Source: Pseudomonadota bacterium (lineage in GTDB: Bacteria; Pseudomonadota; Alphaproteobacteria; Rhizobiales; Rhizobiaceae). From it: a DNA stretch of 64,000 nucleotides. Positions 7,692 through 16,441 of the stretch are shown in pieces. Below the pieces are notes generated by a model. It had not been told where the DNA came from. It did not search any database and saw nothing but the letters and a program-made list of their open reading frames with translations. The stretch's first letter is position 1. Every line of letters begins with the position of its first letter. The DNA lies in assembly GCA_023419535.1 (NCBI GenBank), contig JAEZXX010000023.1, positions 1 through 64,000 of the forward strand, written 5' to 3'. The position numbers and the translations under genes are program-made.

Positions 7692-8588
7692 ATGACAAGT
7701 CCCACGACCCTTCGCCTTCTCTTCCCCCAGTGGCAGGGAGGCGGCGACCCGTCCTACATGCTCGGCGCACGCCTGCTGGCCTTCCTGGCGCCCGAGGACG
7801 GCGGCCCGACCGAGGAGGTGGCCGTCGCCCAGCCGGACGGCACGCCCCTCGAGATCGTCGATGGAATTCTCGGCCGCGATGCGGTCCTGCGCCAGACGGA
7901 CGAAGCCCGCGCCCTCATCGAAAAGCACAATCCCGACCGGATCGTCGTGTTCGGAGGCGATTGCGGCGTGGATCTCGCGCCCTTCGCCTATCTGAACGAG
8001 CGCTACGATGGCGATCTCGCCGTCCTCTGGGTCGATGCGCACAGCGACCTCTTCTCGAAGGCGGTCATGCCGAACTCTCACGCCCACGTTCTGGGAACGC
8101 TCCTGGGGGATGGCGACGCCGCGTTTCGATCCGCCGTGAAGCAGCCGATCAAGCCGGGTCACGCGATGATCGCGGGCTGGCAGCCGCTTCCCGAACGATA
8201 CGCCGAGTTCCGGGCTTTCGAAGATGAGATGGCGGAACGCCATCAGGTCCGCAGGGTGACGGCCGACGAGATCGCCGCCGACAGTGAGACCGTGCTCGCA
8301 TGGCTCCGGGAGACGGGAGCCCGGCATGTCGCGGTCCATTTCGACCTCGACGTCCTCGACGCCAACCTCTTCCGGTCGCTCACCTTCACCAAGCCCGGCC
8401 AGCCGGCGAAGACCGATGACGACATCCGTGCGGGTCGGGCGACGCTGCCTCAGATCGTCCGATTGCTGAGCGACGTCGCCAAGCAGGCGGACGTCGTCGG
8501 GCTGGGCATTACCGAACTGATGCCCTGGGATGCCATCGCCCTCAAGAAGGCCCTCGCCGAACTGCCTCTGATAGGGCGCTCCGCCTGA
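7692..8588 (+). CDS. Arginase/agmatinase family protein with a Cys in place of the first metal-binding His
   Basis: This 298-residue protein is a ureohydrolase-fold member. Metal-site motifs are VDAHSD (residues 114-119), HFDLDVLD (216-223) and GITEL near the C terminus. In arginases and agmatinases the first motif is GGDH, whose His binds Mn(A); here it is GGDC (88-91), so one ligand is replaced by cysteine. The protein may use a mononuclear or altered centre, or another substrate; the substitution seems to be a trait of a subfamily rather than damage, since the rest is intact. It is transcribed divergently from the LysR gene and is probably its target. Substrate (arginine, agmatine, guanidino acid or other) cannot be decided. 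Confidence 0.85.
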   Translation: MTSPTTLRLLFPQWQGGGDPSYMLGARLLAFLAPEDGGPTEEVAVAQPDGTPLEIVDGILGRDAVLRQTDEARALIEKHNPDRIVVFGGDCGVDLAPFAYLNERYDGDLAVLWVDAHSDLFSKAVMPNSHAHVLGTLLGDGDAAFRSAVKQPIKPGHAMIAGWQPLPERYAEFRAFEDEMAERHQVRRVTADEIAADSETVLAWLRETGARHVAVHFDLDVLDANLFRSLTFTKPGQPAKTDDDIRAGRATLPQIVRLLSDVAKQADVVGLGITELMPWDAIALKKALAELPLIGRSA

Positions 8589-8772
8589 CGGCTCGCAGCC
8601 TCCTTCGTTCCCTCGCGCTCGTAACGTCCCCGTAATCGCGCCGGTTAGTTTGGGCCCGTCCCCCGTGCAGGCCGTTCGTGCCGGACGGGGCGACGACCAT
8701 CCCAAACCCGGCAGGAAGAGGCCGTCCGTCAAGGTCGCGTCTTGGCCTGGCAGACGGAAACGGAGACAGTTC

Positions 8773-10950
8773 ATGCCGCTCAGTATCGTCCGAAGAAACG
8801 GACCGGCCTTCATCGCGATGGCGACAGCGTCGGCGACGCTCGCCGGCCTCCTCGCTCTTGGCAGCGGGGCCTTCGCCAACGAGGAGCACCCCATGCCCTA
8901 CCCCGAAACCCGGCGCGACGCGATCGCGGACGAGCGCTTCGGCGTCCGCATTCCCGATCCCTATCGCTGGCTGGAGAACGACATCCGGCGCGATCCCGAA
9001 TTGGCGCTCTGGGTCGATGCCCAGAACAGCCTGTCGGCGCCCTACCTCGCCGGCCTTCCCGGACGGGACATCTTCCGGCAACGGCTTACAGCGCTTTACG
9101 ATCACGAGCGCCTCTCGACGCCCGACAAGCGTGGCTCGCGCTACTTCTTCACGCGCAACACCGGGCTTCAGGCGCAGCCCATCCTGTACGTCCGCGAAGG
9201 CGCAGAAGGCACCGAGCGCGTCGTGATCGACCCCAACGGATGGTCCGAGGGCGGCACGAGCGCGCTTGCCGAATGGGCGCCCTCGCAGGACGGCACCCAT
9301 GTGGCGTTCGCGGTGCAGGAGGACGGCGCGGATTGGCGCACCTTGCGTGTCCTCGACGTGGACAGCGGCGAGATTCTCGGTGACGAGATTCGCTGGGCGC
9401 GCTTCACGAGCATCGCCTGGACGGAGGATGGATCAGGCTTCTTCTACTCCCGCAATCCCGCGCCCGGCGAGGACGCTGCGTTCGGCGCGCCTGTGAAGGA
9501 TCATGCCGTCTACTTCCATCGCCTCGGAACGCCCCAGGAGGACGACCGGCTCGTGCACGCGCCGCAGGACGACCGGCCCCTGATCCATACGGTCGAGACG
9601 ACGCAGGACGGGCGCTTCCTCCTGATCTACACCTCCGCGCTTCAGGGCGGCTCGGCGCTTTCGGTTGTCGATCTGTCCGACGACACATGGGCCGTCCGCC
9701 CGCTCGTGGAGCGGTTCGACGCGCTCTGGGCCCTTGCGGGAAGCCGCGACACGACCCTCTATCTACTGACGCAGGACGGGGCGGAGCGCGGGCGGCTGGT
9801 CACGCTCGATCTCGCCGATCCGGACCCCGAGCCTTTGGAACTTGTGCCGGAGCGGGAGGACCGCGTCCTGCGCCTGGCATCGCTCGTCGGCGATCGCCTG
9901 ATCCTGTCCTACGCGGTGGATGCGAAGACCGAGATCGAGCGCTTCCGGCTCGATGGAACACCGGACGGCACGGTCGAACTGCCGGGCATCGGAAGCGCGG
10001 GAAGCTTCCACGGACGGCCCGGCGACGACGAGGCTTTCTTCGTCTTCACAAGTCACGACGCCCCGACGAGCATCTTCCGCTACGACGTTTCCGCGAACAC
10101 CCGCACCGTCTGGGCCGAACCCGATGCCAAGGTCGATCTCGACCGGATCGCCGTCGAGCAACATTTCTACCAGTCGAAAGACGGCACGCGCGTTCCGGTC
10201 TTTGTGGTGCGCCGCACCGATGTGACGCCCCCCGCGCCGACCATGCTGACCGCCTATGGCGGCTTCGGTATCCCGATGGTGCCCTTCTATTCGCCGGACA
10301 CCATGGCCTGGGTGGAACAGGGCGGCGTCTACGCCGTCGCCAACATCCGGGGCGGCGGAGAGTATGGGCGCGCCTGGCACGAGGGCGGACGGCTCGCAAA
10401 CAAGCAGAACAGCTACGACGACTTCATCGCGGCCGCCGAGTTCCTGAAGGCGGAGGGGATTGCCAAACCCGACGGACTGGCGATCCACGGCGAGTCCAAC
10501 GGCGGCCTTCTGGTCGGCGCGGTGGTCAACCAGAGACCGGACCTCTTCGCCGCGGCGCTTCCGGGTGTCGGCGTCTTCGACATGCTCCGCTTCGAGGCCT
10601 TCTCGGGCGGCTCCCTCTGGTCGCAGGAGTTCGGCAGCCCGTCCGTCGAGGCGGACTTCCGAACCATCGCCGCCTACTCGCCGTTGCACAACATCGAGGG
10701 CGGTCGAACCTACCCGGCGATCCTCGCAACGACGGCCGATACCGACGACCGCGTCGTCCCCGGGCATTCGTTCAAGTACGTCGCGACGCTGCAAGGCATG
10801 GATCTGGGCGATCGGCCGCACCTTTTACGGGTCGAGACGCAGGCCGGGCATGGCATGGGCAAGCCCATGGAGAAGGTGATCGATGAGGTCGCGGACCGAT
10901 GGGCCTTTGCGGCGCACTGGACCGGGCTGGACGTTCGCCTCCCCGAGTGA
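8773..10950 (+). CDS. Prolyl oligopeptidase family (S9A) serine peptidase, exported
   Basis: The 725-residue protein carries a signal peptide ending near AFA|NEE (residue 35), so it should act in the periplasm. It has the N-terminal seven-bladed propeller of S9A peptidases (start MPYPETRRD..VRIPDPYRWLE) and a C-terminal alpha/beta hydrolase domain. The catalytic Ser is Ser575 in GESNGG; the Asp lies in TADTDDRVVP and the His in QAGHGMGK. Such enzymes cut short peptides after proline. The start at 8773 was chosen for the signal peptide and a GGAGA ribosome site; the frame upstream is not signal-like. It follows the arginase-like gene by 184 bases and a common peptide or arginine nutrition theme is possible but unproven. 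Confidence 0.92.
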   Translation: MPLSIVRRNGPAFIAMATASATLAGLLALGSGAFANEEHPMPYPETRRDAIADERFGVRIPDPYRWLENDIRRDPELALWVDAQNSLSAPYLAGLPGRDIFRQRLTALYDHERLSTPDKRGSRYFFTRNTGLQAQPILYVREGAEGTERVVIDPNGWSEGGTSALAEWAPSQDGTHVAFAVQEDGADWRTLRVLDVDSGEILGDEIRWARFTSIAWTEDGSGFFYSRNPAPGEDAAFGAPVKDHAVYFHRLGTPQEDDRLVHAPQDDRPLIHTVETTQDGRFLLIYTSALQGGSALSVVDLSDDTWAVRPLVERFDALWALAGSRDTTLYLLTQDGAERGRLVTLDLADPDPEPLELVPEREDRVLRLASLVGDRLILSYAVDAKTEIERFRLDGTPDGTVELPGIGSAGSFHGRPGDDEAFFVFTSHDAPTSIFRYDVSANTRTVWAEPDAKVDLDRIAVEQHFYQSKDGTRVPVFVVRRTDVTPPAPTMLTAYGGFGIPMVPFYSPDTMAWVEQGGVYAVANIRGGGEYGRAWHEGGRLANKQNSYDDFIAAAEFLKAEGIAKPDGLAIHGESNGGLLVGAVVNQRPDLFAAALPGVGVFDMLRFEAFSGGSLWSQEFGSPSVEADFRTIAAYSPLHNIEGGRTYPAILATTADTDDRVVPGHSFKYVATLQGMDLGDRPHLLRVETQAGHGMGKPMEKVIDEVADRWAFAAHWTGLDVRLPE

Positions 10951-10964
10951 CCGTGACTGGCACA

Positions 10965-10992
10965 AGCCGGGTGCCCTCAGGGGCGCCCGGCT
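10965..10992 (+). terminator. Hairpin after the peptidase gene
   Basis: A 12-base stem (AGCCGGGTGCCC with GGGCGCCCGGCT, one G-T mismatch) closes a TCAG loop between the convergent peptidase and lysR genes. No U-run follows, so termination is likely but not certain. Confidence 0.5.
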
Positions 10993-11018
10993 GAGCATCC
11001 ATTGCCGAGGCCGACGCC

Positions 11019-11927
11019 TCAGCTCTTATCGATCCCCTCGACCGCCCGGAGACGTTCCACCGCGAAATCAGCGAACGCACGGACCGCGGGCCGCATGTAG
11101 CGGACGGACGGATAGGACACGAAGAGCTCCGAGGGCCGAGCTTCCCACTCCGGTAGGATGCGGACCAGCCGGCCGGCCTGGATATCGTCGGCGACCATCA
11201 GGAACTGCACCGGGCCGGCGGCATGACCGCCAAGGAGCGTGCGTGCGACGATTTGGGCATCGTTGCTCTGAAGAATCGCATGCACCTCCAGTTCCACGAC
11301 GGTCTCGCCCCGCACGAGCGACAGATGGTTCTTCGTCGTCAGCGAGCGTGAGGTCGTGACTAGCGGGACCTCCGCCAGACGCTCCAGCGTGTCGACCGGA
11401 CCGTGCTCGGCGAGATAGGCCGGGCTCGCGACGAGGATCCGGCGCGCGAGCCCGAGCCGCCGGATGATGAGGTCCTGCGCGCCGGGGCGCTCCTGAACGA
11501 ACGCGAGGTCGAAGTTCTCGTAGATCAGGTCCACAGTCCTGTTCTCGGTCACCAGTTCGAAGGTGATGCCGGGATGGATGCGGCGGAAGTCGAGGACGAG
11601 CCCGTGGAGGTGCTTTCCGCCAATACAGGAGGGCGCATGGAGCCGGATCGCTCCCTCCATTGTTCCCGCGATGGCCCCCACGCCTTCGACCGCCGCATCG
11701 ATGGAGGCGAGCGCCGACCGGCTTGCATCGTAGAGCGCCTGCCCTTCCGGTGTCGGCCGGATGAGCCGGGCCGATCGCTCGAGCAGGCGGGCGCGAACGC
11801 GGCGTTCGAGATTGGCGATGTGCTTCGAGACCGCCGGCTGGGACAAGGACAGGTCGCGCGCCGCCGCCGTGATGGAGCCGCGCTCGACGGTCCTCGCGAA
11901 GGCGCGCAGTGCCGCCGTCAGATCCAT
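11019..11927 (-). CDS. LysR family transcriptional regulator
   Basis: This 302-residue protein has the LysR DNA-binding domain (TVERGSITAAARDLSLSQPAVSKHIANLE is the helix-turn-helix region, followed by LLERSARLIRPTPEG) and a two-lobed effector domain. It belongs to the CrgA-like group common in Proteobacteria, in which many members control a divergent gene. The divergent neighbour is an L,D-transpeptidase, an unusual partner for this group. The spacer between them contains two perfect palindromes (11953-11974 and 11989-12016), so direct control from that spacer is likely. Confidence 0.93.
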   Translation of the reverse strand: MDLTAALRAFARTVERGSITAAARDLSLSQPAVSKHIANLERRVRARLLERSARLIRPTPEGQALYDASRSALASIDAAVEGVGAIAGTMEGAIRLHAPSCIGGKHLHGLVLDFRRIHPGITFELVTENRTVDLIYENFDLAFVQERPGAQDLIIRRLGLARRILVASPAYLAEHGPVDTLERLAEVPLVTTSRSLTTKNHLSLVRGETVVELEVHAILQSNDAQIVARTLLGGHAAGPVQFLMVADDIQAGRLVRILPEWEARPSELFVSYPSVRYMRPAVRAFADFAVERLRAVEGIDKS

Positions 11928-11952
11928 CGTCTTCCTCTACTTGGCCGAGCTT

Positions 11953-11974
11953 GTCGCCGGACGCGTCCGGCGAC
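11953..11974. promoter_or_regulatory. Perfect 22-base palindrome in lysR / L,D-transpeptidase spacer
   Basis: The sequence GTCGCCGGACG followed by CGTCCGGCGAC is fully self-complementary with no spacer. It lies just upstream of the lysR start and may be an operator or a transcript hairpin. Confidence 0.5.
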
Positions 11975-11988
11975 GCGGTCATTCGTAT

Positions 11989-12016
11989 CGGCTATGGATG
12001 CGATAATCCATAGCCG
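11989..12016. promoter_or_regulatory. Perfect inverted repeat, 11-base arms, candidate LysR operator
   Basis: CGGCTATGGAT and ATCCATAGCCG flank the 6-base spacer GCGATA. The site sits 15 bases from the 22-base palindrome in the same divergent region, and its length and symmetry suit a LysR dimer site. Confidence 0.6.
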
Positions 12017-12081
12017 TATTGCGGCTTCGTCCCGCCTCGGGGATTGAGGTCGATCAGCCTCAACGGTCCGGACCCATCCAA

Positions 12082-12864
12082 TTGTCCTTCTCTTCCCTGT
12101 CTCGCCGTAGCTTCCTCCTCGGGACCCTGGCGGCCGGCGCGTCCTCTGCCGGATGCATGTCGTCCGGCGGCCTCCTGTCTCCGACGCCCATGCTTCGATC
12201 CGCCGCGGCACCGCCGCCGTCGGCCGCCCCTTCATCGCAAGACCCGTTCATCGGTAAACGCACGCCCGAACTCGATGCGCGCTATGCCGCAGTCCACGAC
12301 GGCGGGCACGACATTCCGGAAGTGCCCTACTGGCGCATCGACCCGAAATACTACCGGCAGCGCGTGCCGGACCCGACCGGGGAAGCCCCGGGAACCGTGG
12401 TTGTCGATACGCCGAGCCGCTTCCTGTATCTCGTCGAGGAGGGCGGCACCGCCCTTCGCTACGGCGTCGGCATCGGTCGGATCGGCTTCACGTGGGAGGG
12501 TCGCGGTGTGGTCCACTGGCGCCAGCATTGGCCGCGTTGGAAGCCGCCCGCCGAGATGATCGCACGCCAGCCGGACCTCGAGCCCTACTCGGTCGCCAAC
12601 GGGGGCATGGAGCCCGGCGTGCGGAACCCGTTAGGGGCCCGCGCCCTCTACATCCACCAGAACGGAGAGGACACGCTATACCGCCTGCACGGCTCGCCCG
12701 AATGGTGGACCATGGGAACGGCCGCGTCCTCGGGCTGCGTGCGGCTGGTGAATCAGGACGTGATCGACCTCTACGACCGCGTGCCCCATCACGCGCCGAT
12801 CATCGTCAGCCAGAGCGCGCTGACGTCCGAGACATCTTCCGGTCCGGACATCACGAACGCGTAA
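12082..12864 (+). CDS. L,D-transpeptidase (YkuD/ErfK family), exported
   Basis: The C-terminal half contains the YkuD catalytic block: a His in LHGSPEWW and the nucleophile in SSGCVRL. These enzymes make 3-3 crosslinks in peptidoglycan or attach proteins to it in the periplasm. I start at the TTG at 12082, which gives MSFSSLSRRSFLLG..., a twin-arginine-like signal followed by a hydrophobic stretch; SAGC near residue 25 could be a weak lipobox. An in-frame TTG at 12019 is an alternative but overlaps the operator-like repeat. No strong ribosome site is seen for either. The gene is followed by a small lipoprotein and a two-component system, so the group from 12082 to 16325 may deal with the cell envelope. 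Confidence 0.87.
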   Translation: MSFSSLSRRSFLLGTLAAGASSAGCMSSGGLLSPTPMLRSAAAPPPSAAPSSQDPFIGKRTPELDARYAAVHDGGHDIPEVPYWRIDPKYYRQRVPDPTGEAPGTVVVDTPSRFLYLVEEGGTALRYGVGIGRIGFTWEGRGVVHWRQHWPRWKPPAEMIARQPDLEPYSVANGGMEPGVRNPLGARALYIHQNGEDTLYRLHGSPEWWTMGTAASSGCVRLVNQDVIDLYDRVPHHAPIIVSQSALTSETSSGPDITNA

Positions 12865-12940
12865 TCTCCATGTAATTCCCCAGGGCGACACCGAGCTTCG
12901 ATCCCCGCGCAAGAGACGCGGTTGGACAGGAGAGAGTGCG

Positions 12941-13228
12941 ATGACGTTCACTTACGACCGAGGCTGGCGAATGGCCGCATGCGGCCTCGCCGCGATCGCG
13001 TTGGCGGGCTGCGTATCCCCGCAGGAGCAGATGGCGCAGGATCAGAACATGTGCGCCGGTATGGGCGCGCGATACGGGTCGCCGTCTCACACGCAGTGCA
13101 TGCTGCGACAGCAGCAGCGCCGCGACGACGAACTCCTCCGTTTCACGCAGCAGGCGCATATGCAGTCGGAGATGGCCCGGAACGCGCACGAGATGCGCGA
13201 GGATCGGCGGCGCGCGCGTGGTCAGTAG
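12941..13228 (+). CDS. Small putative lipoprotein
   Basis: This 95-residue protein has a positively charged start, a hydrophobic segment (MAACGLAAIALAGC) and the lipobox LAGC with Cys24, so it should be lipidated and anchored to a membrane. The mature part is Gln-, Met- and Arg-rich with two further cysteines (CAGMG and QCML), which may form a disulphide, and a likely coiled coil towards the end. I do not recognise a functional family. A GGAGAGAG ribosome site precedes the ATG. It lies between the L,D-transpeptidase and the response regulator genes. Confidence 0.75.
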   Translation: MTFTYDRGWRMAACGLAAIALAGCVSPQEQMAQDQNMCAGMGARYGSPSHTQCMLRQQQRRDDELLRFTQQAHMQSEMARNAHEMREDRRRARGQ

Positions 13229-13321
13229 TGTCGCGGGCTCGCGGACGGTCGACGCGCGGCCGTCCGCCGCCCCGACATCAGCCCACGGCACGGCGCGGCG
13301 TGTTCTAGACGGAATGAGCGA

Positions 13322-14005
13322 ATGAAGGTCCTTCTCGTCGAGGACGATCCCGAGATGGCGGACGCGTTGCGCACAGCGCTCGCACGGCACGACATCGTTC
13401 TCGACGTCGCTCGCGATCTGGCGATCGCCCGGGAGGCGATCGCCATGAGCGCCTACGAGTTTCTGCTGATCGACCGGCAATTGCCCGACGGCGACGGCAA
13501 GGTCCTCATTGCGGAGTTGAAGCGTACGGGAGCCGCGACCCGCACGATCGTCGTCTCCGCGCTGGGCTCGACCCGCGACCGGATCGCCGGGCTCAACGAG
13601 GGCGCGGACGACTATCTGCCCAAGCCCTTCGAAATCGACGAACTCGTCGCTCGGTTGACCGCGGTGCGACGGCGCACCTCCGTCATGGTCGAGGACAAGC
13701 GCCTCGCGGTCGGCAATCTCGTCTACGACCCGATCTCCCGCGACGTGACGGTGGGGGACGCCAAGCTCTCCCTTGCACGGCGCGAACTGGTGATCCTCGA
13801 GCTACTCCTGCGCAGCAGGGGACGGACGGTGTTGCGATCCTCGCTCGAGGACAACGTCTACTCCTACGATGACGACATCCAGTCGAACTCGCTGGAAGCC
13901 AACATGTCGCGGCTTCGTCGGAAGCTCTCGGACGCCGGATGCGACCTGGAGATCAAGAACATCCGGGGCGTCGGTTATTTCCTGCACGAGCCGAGGCCCG
14001 CATGA
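13322..14005 (+). CDS. OmpR-family response regulator
   Basis: This 227-residue protein has an N-terminal receiver domain with acidic pocket ED (VLLVEDD), the phospho-acceptor Asp at about residue 51 (LLIDRQLPDGDG) and the conserved Lys in YLPKPFE. The C-terminal winged helix (about 130-225, ending NIRGVGYFL) is of the OmpR/PhoB type. Its stop overlaps the start of the histidine kinase (ATGA), so the two form one system. The regulon is unknown; the neighbouring L,D-transpeptidase and lipoprotein are the nearest candidate targets. Confidence 0.95.
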   Translation: MKVLLVEDDPEMADALRTALARHDIVLDVARDLAIAREAIAMSAYEFLLIDRQLPDGDGKVLIAELKRTGAATRTIVVSALGSTRDRIAGLNEGADDYLPKPFEIDELVARLTAVRRRTSVMVEDKRLAVGNLVYDPISRDVTVGDAKLSLARRELVILELLLRSRGRTVLRSSLEDNVYSYDDDIQSNSLEANMSRLRRKLSDAGCDLEIKNIRGVGYFLHEPRPA

Positions 14006-15387
14006 CGACCTCTTCGCTGCGCTGGCGTTTCACCCTCGGCTTCATCGCCCTGCAGATCTTCGCGATCGCGGTCTCGTTCGCACTCGTCCTCTATTCGGCG
14101 TCCTCCCTGCCCCGCGACGAGGCCCTGCCCTCGGTCTGGCTTTCGAAGGACATCGCGGATTCAGTGATGCGCGGCGCCGACGAGCGCGCCGTGTTCGCGT
14201 CCTCGCCCTCCCTCGCACGGACCATCGAGGCCTGGCCCTCGCTCTGGTTTCTGGTCGAAGACTCCGGCGGCACGATCGCCCGCCACGGCGACGTGCCGGC
14301 CGAAATCCTCGAGGCGGCCCCGTTCCTTCGAAGCTTCCGAAGCGTCGAGCTGCGCGGCTATGTCGACGCGCCCGAGCGGCTGGGGCGGGTGGAGCGCATC
14401 GACACCGAGGTCGGCGAGGTGACGATGTTCGCCGGCGGCGCCTCCATGACAGAGCACGGGATCATGTTCTGGATCGGCAACATCGCGATCGCGGTGCCGG
14501 CGGCGATCCTCGCTTTGATAACCCTTCTCGGCGTGCCCTGGGTGACGCGCTGGTCGCTTCGCTCGCTCGACGATCTGACCGTCCGGATGGCTCGGGTCGA
14601 CTATGCAGCCCGCGGCGAGGCGGTCCAGGCGGACGGACTGCCGAGCGAGATGCGTCCCGTGGTCGAAGGCATCAACATGGCGTTGCGCCGGCTCGACGAA
14701 GGGTTCGAGCGGACCGAACGCTTCTTCGTCAACGCCGCTCACGAACTGCGAACGCCCATCGCAGTGCTCCAGATCCGGATCGATACCCTGGCCGAGAGCG
14801 AGGAGAAGCGGACCCTCAAGAGAAGCGTGAGGCGCCTGACGGCCCTCGCGCAGCAGCTTCTCGAGCTGGAGACCGACCGCCAGAAGCCGCGCGAGCGTCG
14901 GGACGTCGATCTCTGCGCCCTCGTCTCGAAGGTGGTGGCGGACCTGGCGCCCGTGGCGGTCGACGCCGGCTACGAGATCGCCTTCGACTGCGATGCCGCC
15001 TTGGTGACGAGGCTCGCCGACGAGGCAGCGCTTGAACGGGCTTTCGGCAACCTGATCCGCAACGCGATCCAGTACGGCGGTGGGACGGGCGAGATCGCCG
15101 TTCGCGTGGCCGAAGACGGCGCGGTCTCGTTTCACGACGAGGGCATCGGCATCCCACCGGACAGAAGCGACCTCATCTTCGAACCGTTCTACCGCATCAA
15201 TCCGCAAGGCGCGGGCGCGGGCCTCGGCCTCGCGATGGTCCGGCAGATCGTCGAGAGCCACGGCGGCCGCATCGCCCACGCGCCGAACGGGGACCGCGGC
15301 AGCATCTTCACCGTGACGTGGAACGCCGTGCCGCAAGGTCTCGGCGGGACGCACGGTCGCGCAGACGAGCCCAGGAAGGAACCTTGA
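14002..15387 (+). CDS. Membrane sensor histidine kinase
   Basis: The 461-residue protein has two transmembrane segments, about residues 8-30 and 155-180, enclosing a periplasmic sensor region of roughly 120 residues. The kinase core follows: H-box NAAHELRTPIAV, N-box GNLIRNAIQYGG, and ATP-lid motifs DEGIGIP and GAGLGLAM. It should autophosphorylate on the H-box His and pass the phosphate to the regulator encoded upstream. The start was set at 14002 because it overlaps the regulator stop by four bases and directly precedes the first membrane segment. The signal is unknown. Confidence 0.95.
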   Translation: MTTSSLRWRFTLGFIALQIFAIAVSFALVLYSASSLPRDEALPSVWLSKDIADSVMRGADERAVFASSPSLARTIEAWPSLWFLVEDSGGTIARHGDVPAEILEAAPFLRSFRSVELRGYVDAPERLGRVERIDTEVGEVTMFAGGASMTEHGIMFWIGNIAIAVPAAILALITLLGVPWVTRWSLRSLDDLTVRMARVDYAARGEAVQADGLPSEMRPVVEGINMALRRLDEGFERTERFFVNAAHELRTPIAVLQIRIDTLAESEEKRTLKRSVRRLTALAQQLLELETDRQKPRERRDVDLCALVSKVVADLAPVAVDAGYEIAFDCDAALVTRLADEAALERAFGNLIRNAIQYGGGTGEIAVRVAEDGAVSFHDEGIGIPPDRSDLIFEPFYRINPQGAGAGLGLAMVRQIVESHGGRIAHAPNGDRGSIFTVTWNAVPQGLGGTHGRADEPRKEP

Positions 15388-16325
15388 TGATCCTCTCAGC
15401 CCCCGCCCTCGCGCTCGCTGCCGCGATCACCGCACAGGAACTGTCCGCACCGGGCCCGTCCGGCGATCTGAGAGGCACCTGGACCAAGGCGTCCGACCCG
15501 GACGCTCCGGTTGTCCTGATCATTCCTGGGTCTGGGCCGACCGACCGCGACGGCAACAGCCCGCTCGGCATCGCCGCCAACGCCTACCGCCTTCTCGCCG
15601 AAGGGCTGGCGGAGGTCGGCGTCTCGACGATCCGCATCGACAAGCGCGGGATGTTCGCGAGCGCAGGCGACCCAAACGCCGTGGTGATCGAGGATTACGT
15701 GGACGACACCCGTTCCTGGGTCGGCACCATCCGCGAGCGGACCGGCAGACCCTGCGTCTGGCTCCTCGGGCACAGCGAGGGCGGGCTCGTCGCGCTCGCG
15801 GCGGCCGGGCGAGACCCAAACGTCTGCGGGTTGATCCTCGTCGCGGCACCGGGACGGCCGATGGGGGAGGTCCTGAGGGAGCAGCTTCACGCCAACCCGG
15901 CCAACGCGCCGTTCCTAGACGAGGCCGACGCAGCGATCGACGCTCTGACGAATGGCGAACGGATCGACGGCGACCGGCTCTCCGAGCCCCTGATGCCGCT
16001 GTTCGCTCCTACGCTTCAGGGCTTCCTCATCAGCGCGTTCGCGCTCGACCCCGCTGCGCTGGCGAAGAGCGTGGACAAGCCGATGCTGATCCTTCAGGGA
16101 GAAAGCGACCTTCAGGTCGGCCTGATGGATTCACGAGCCCTCCGGGCCACCACGCCGACGGCGGAGTTCGTACTGCTCGCCGACACCAATCACGTACTGA
16201 AGGTCGCTCCGCCGAACGATCCGGCCGCGAACCTCCGGACCTATTCCGATCCTGACCTGCCCCTGGCACCGGGGGTCGTGGACGCGATCAGGCGTTTCGT
16301 GGCGACGCAGGAACGCGGTGATTGA
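15387..16325 (+). CDS. Alpha/beta hydrolase, probably exported
   Basis: This 312-residue protein begins with a short hydrophobic stretch (MILSAPALALAAAITA) that can serve as a signal peptide. Alpha/beta hydrolase motifs are the oxyanion strand VVLIIPGSGPTDRDGN, the nucleophile elbow LLGHSEGG, an Asp in LQGESDLQV and the catalytic His in ADTNHVLK. The PGSGPTDRDGN segment is characteristic of the YfhR/acylaminoacyl-esterase-like periplasmic hydrolases. Its ATG overlaps the kinase stop (TGATG), so it is cotranscribed with the two-component system and may be one of its outputs. The substrate is unknown. Confidence 0.85.
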   Translation: MILSAPALALAAAITAQELSAPGPSGDLRGTWTKASDPDAPVVLIIPGSGPTDRDGNSPLGIAANAYRLLAEGLAEVGVSTIRIDKRGMFASAGDPNAVVIEDYVDDTRSWVGTIRERTGRPCVWLLGHSEGGLVALAAAGRDPNVCGLILVAAPGRPMGEVLREQLHANPANAPFLDEADAAIDALTNGERIDGDRLSEPLMPLFAPTLQGFLISAFALDPAALAKSVDKPMLILQGESDLQVGLMDSRALRATTPTAEFVLLADTNHVLKVAPPNDPAANLRTYSDPDLPLAPGVVDAIRRFVATQERGD

Positions 16326-16441
16326 AACTCATCTCTCTGGCCGTGCCGGACGTCCAGCCTGCGAGAGCATCTCTTCTCGACCCTGTTCGCCATTGAACCC
16401 CTATCTTCGATCTTCCGAGAGCGGACATAGCGTTAGCTGAC

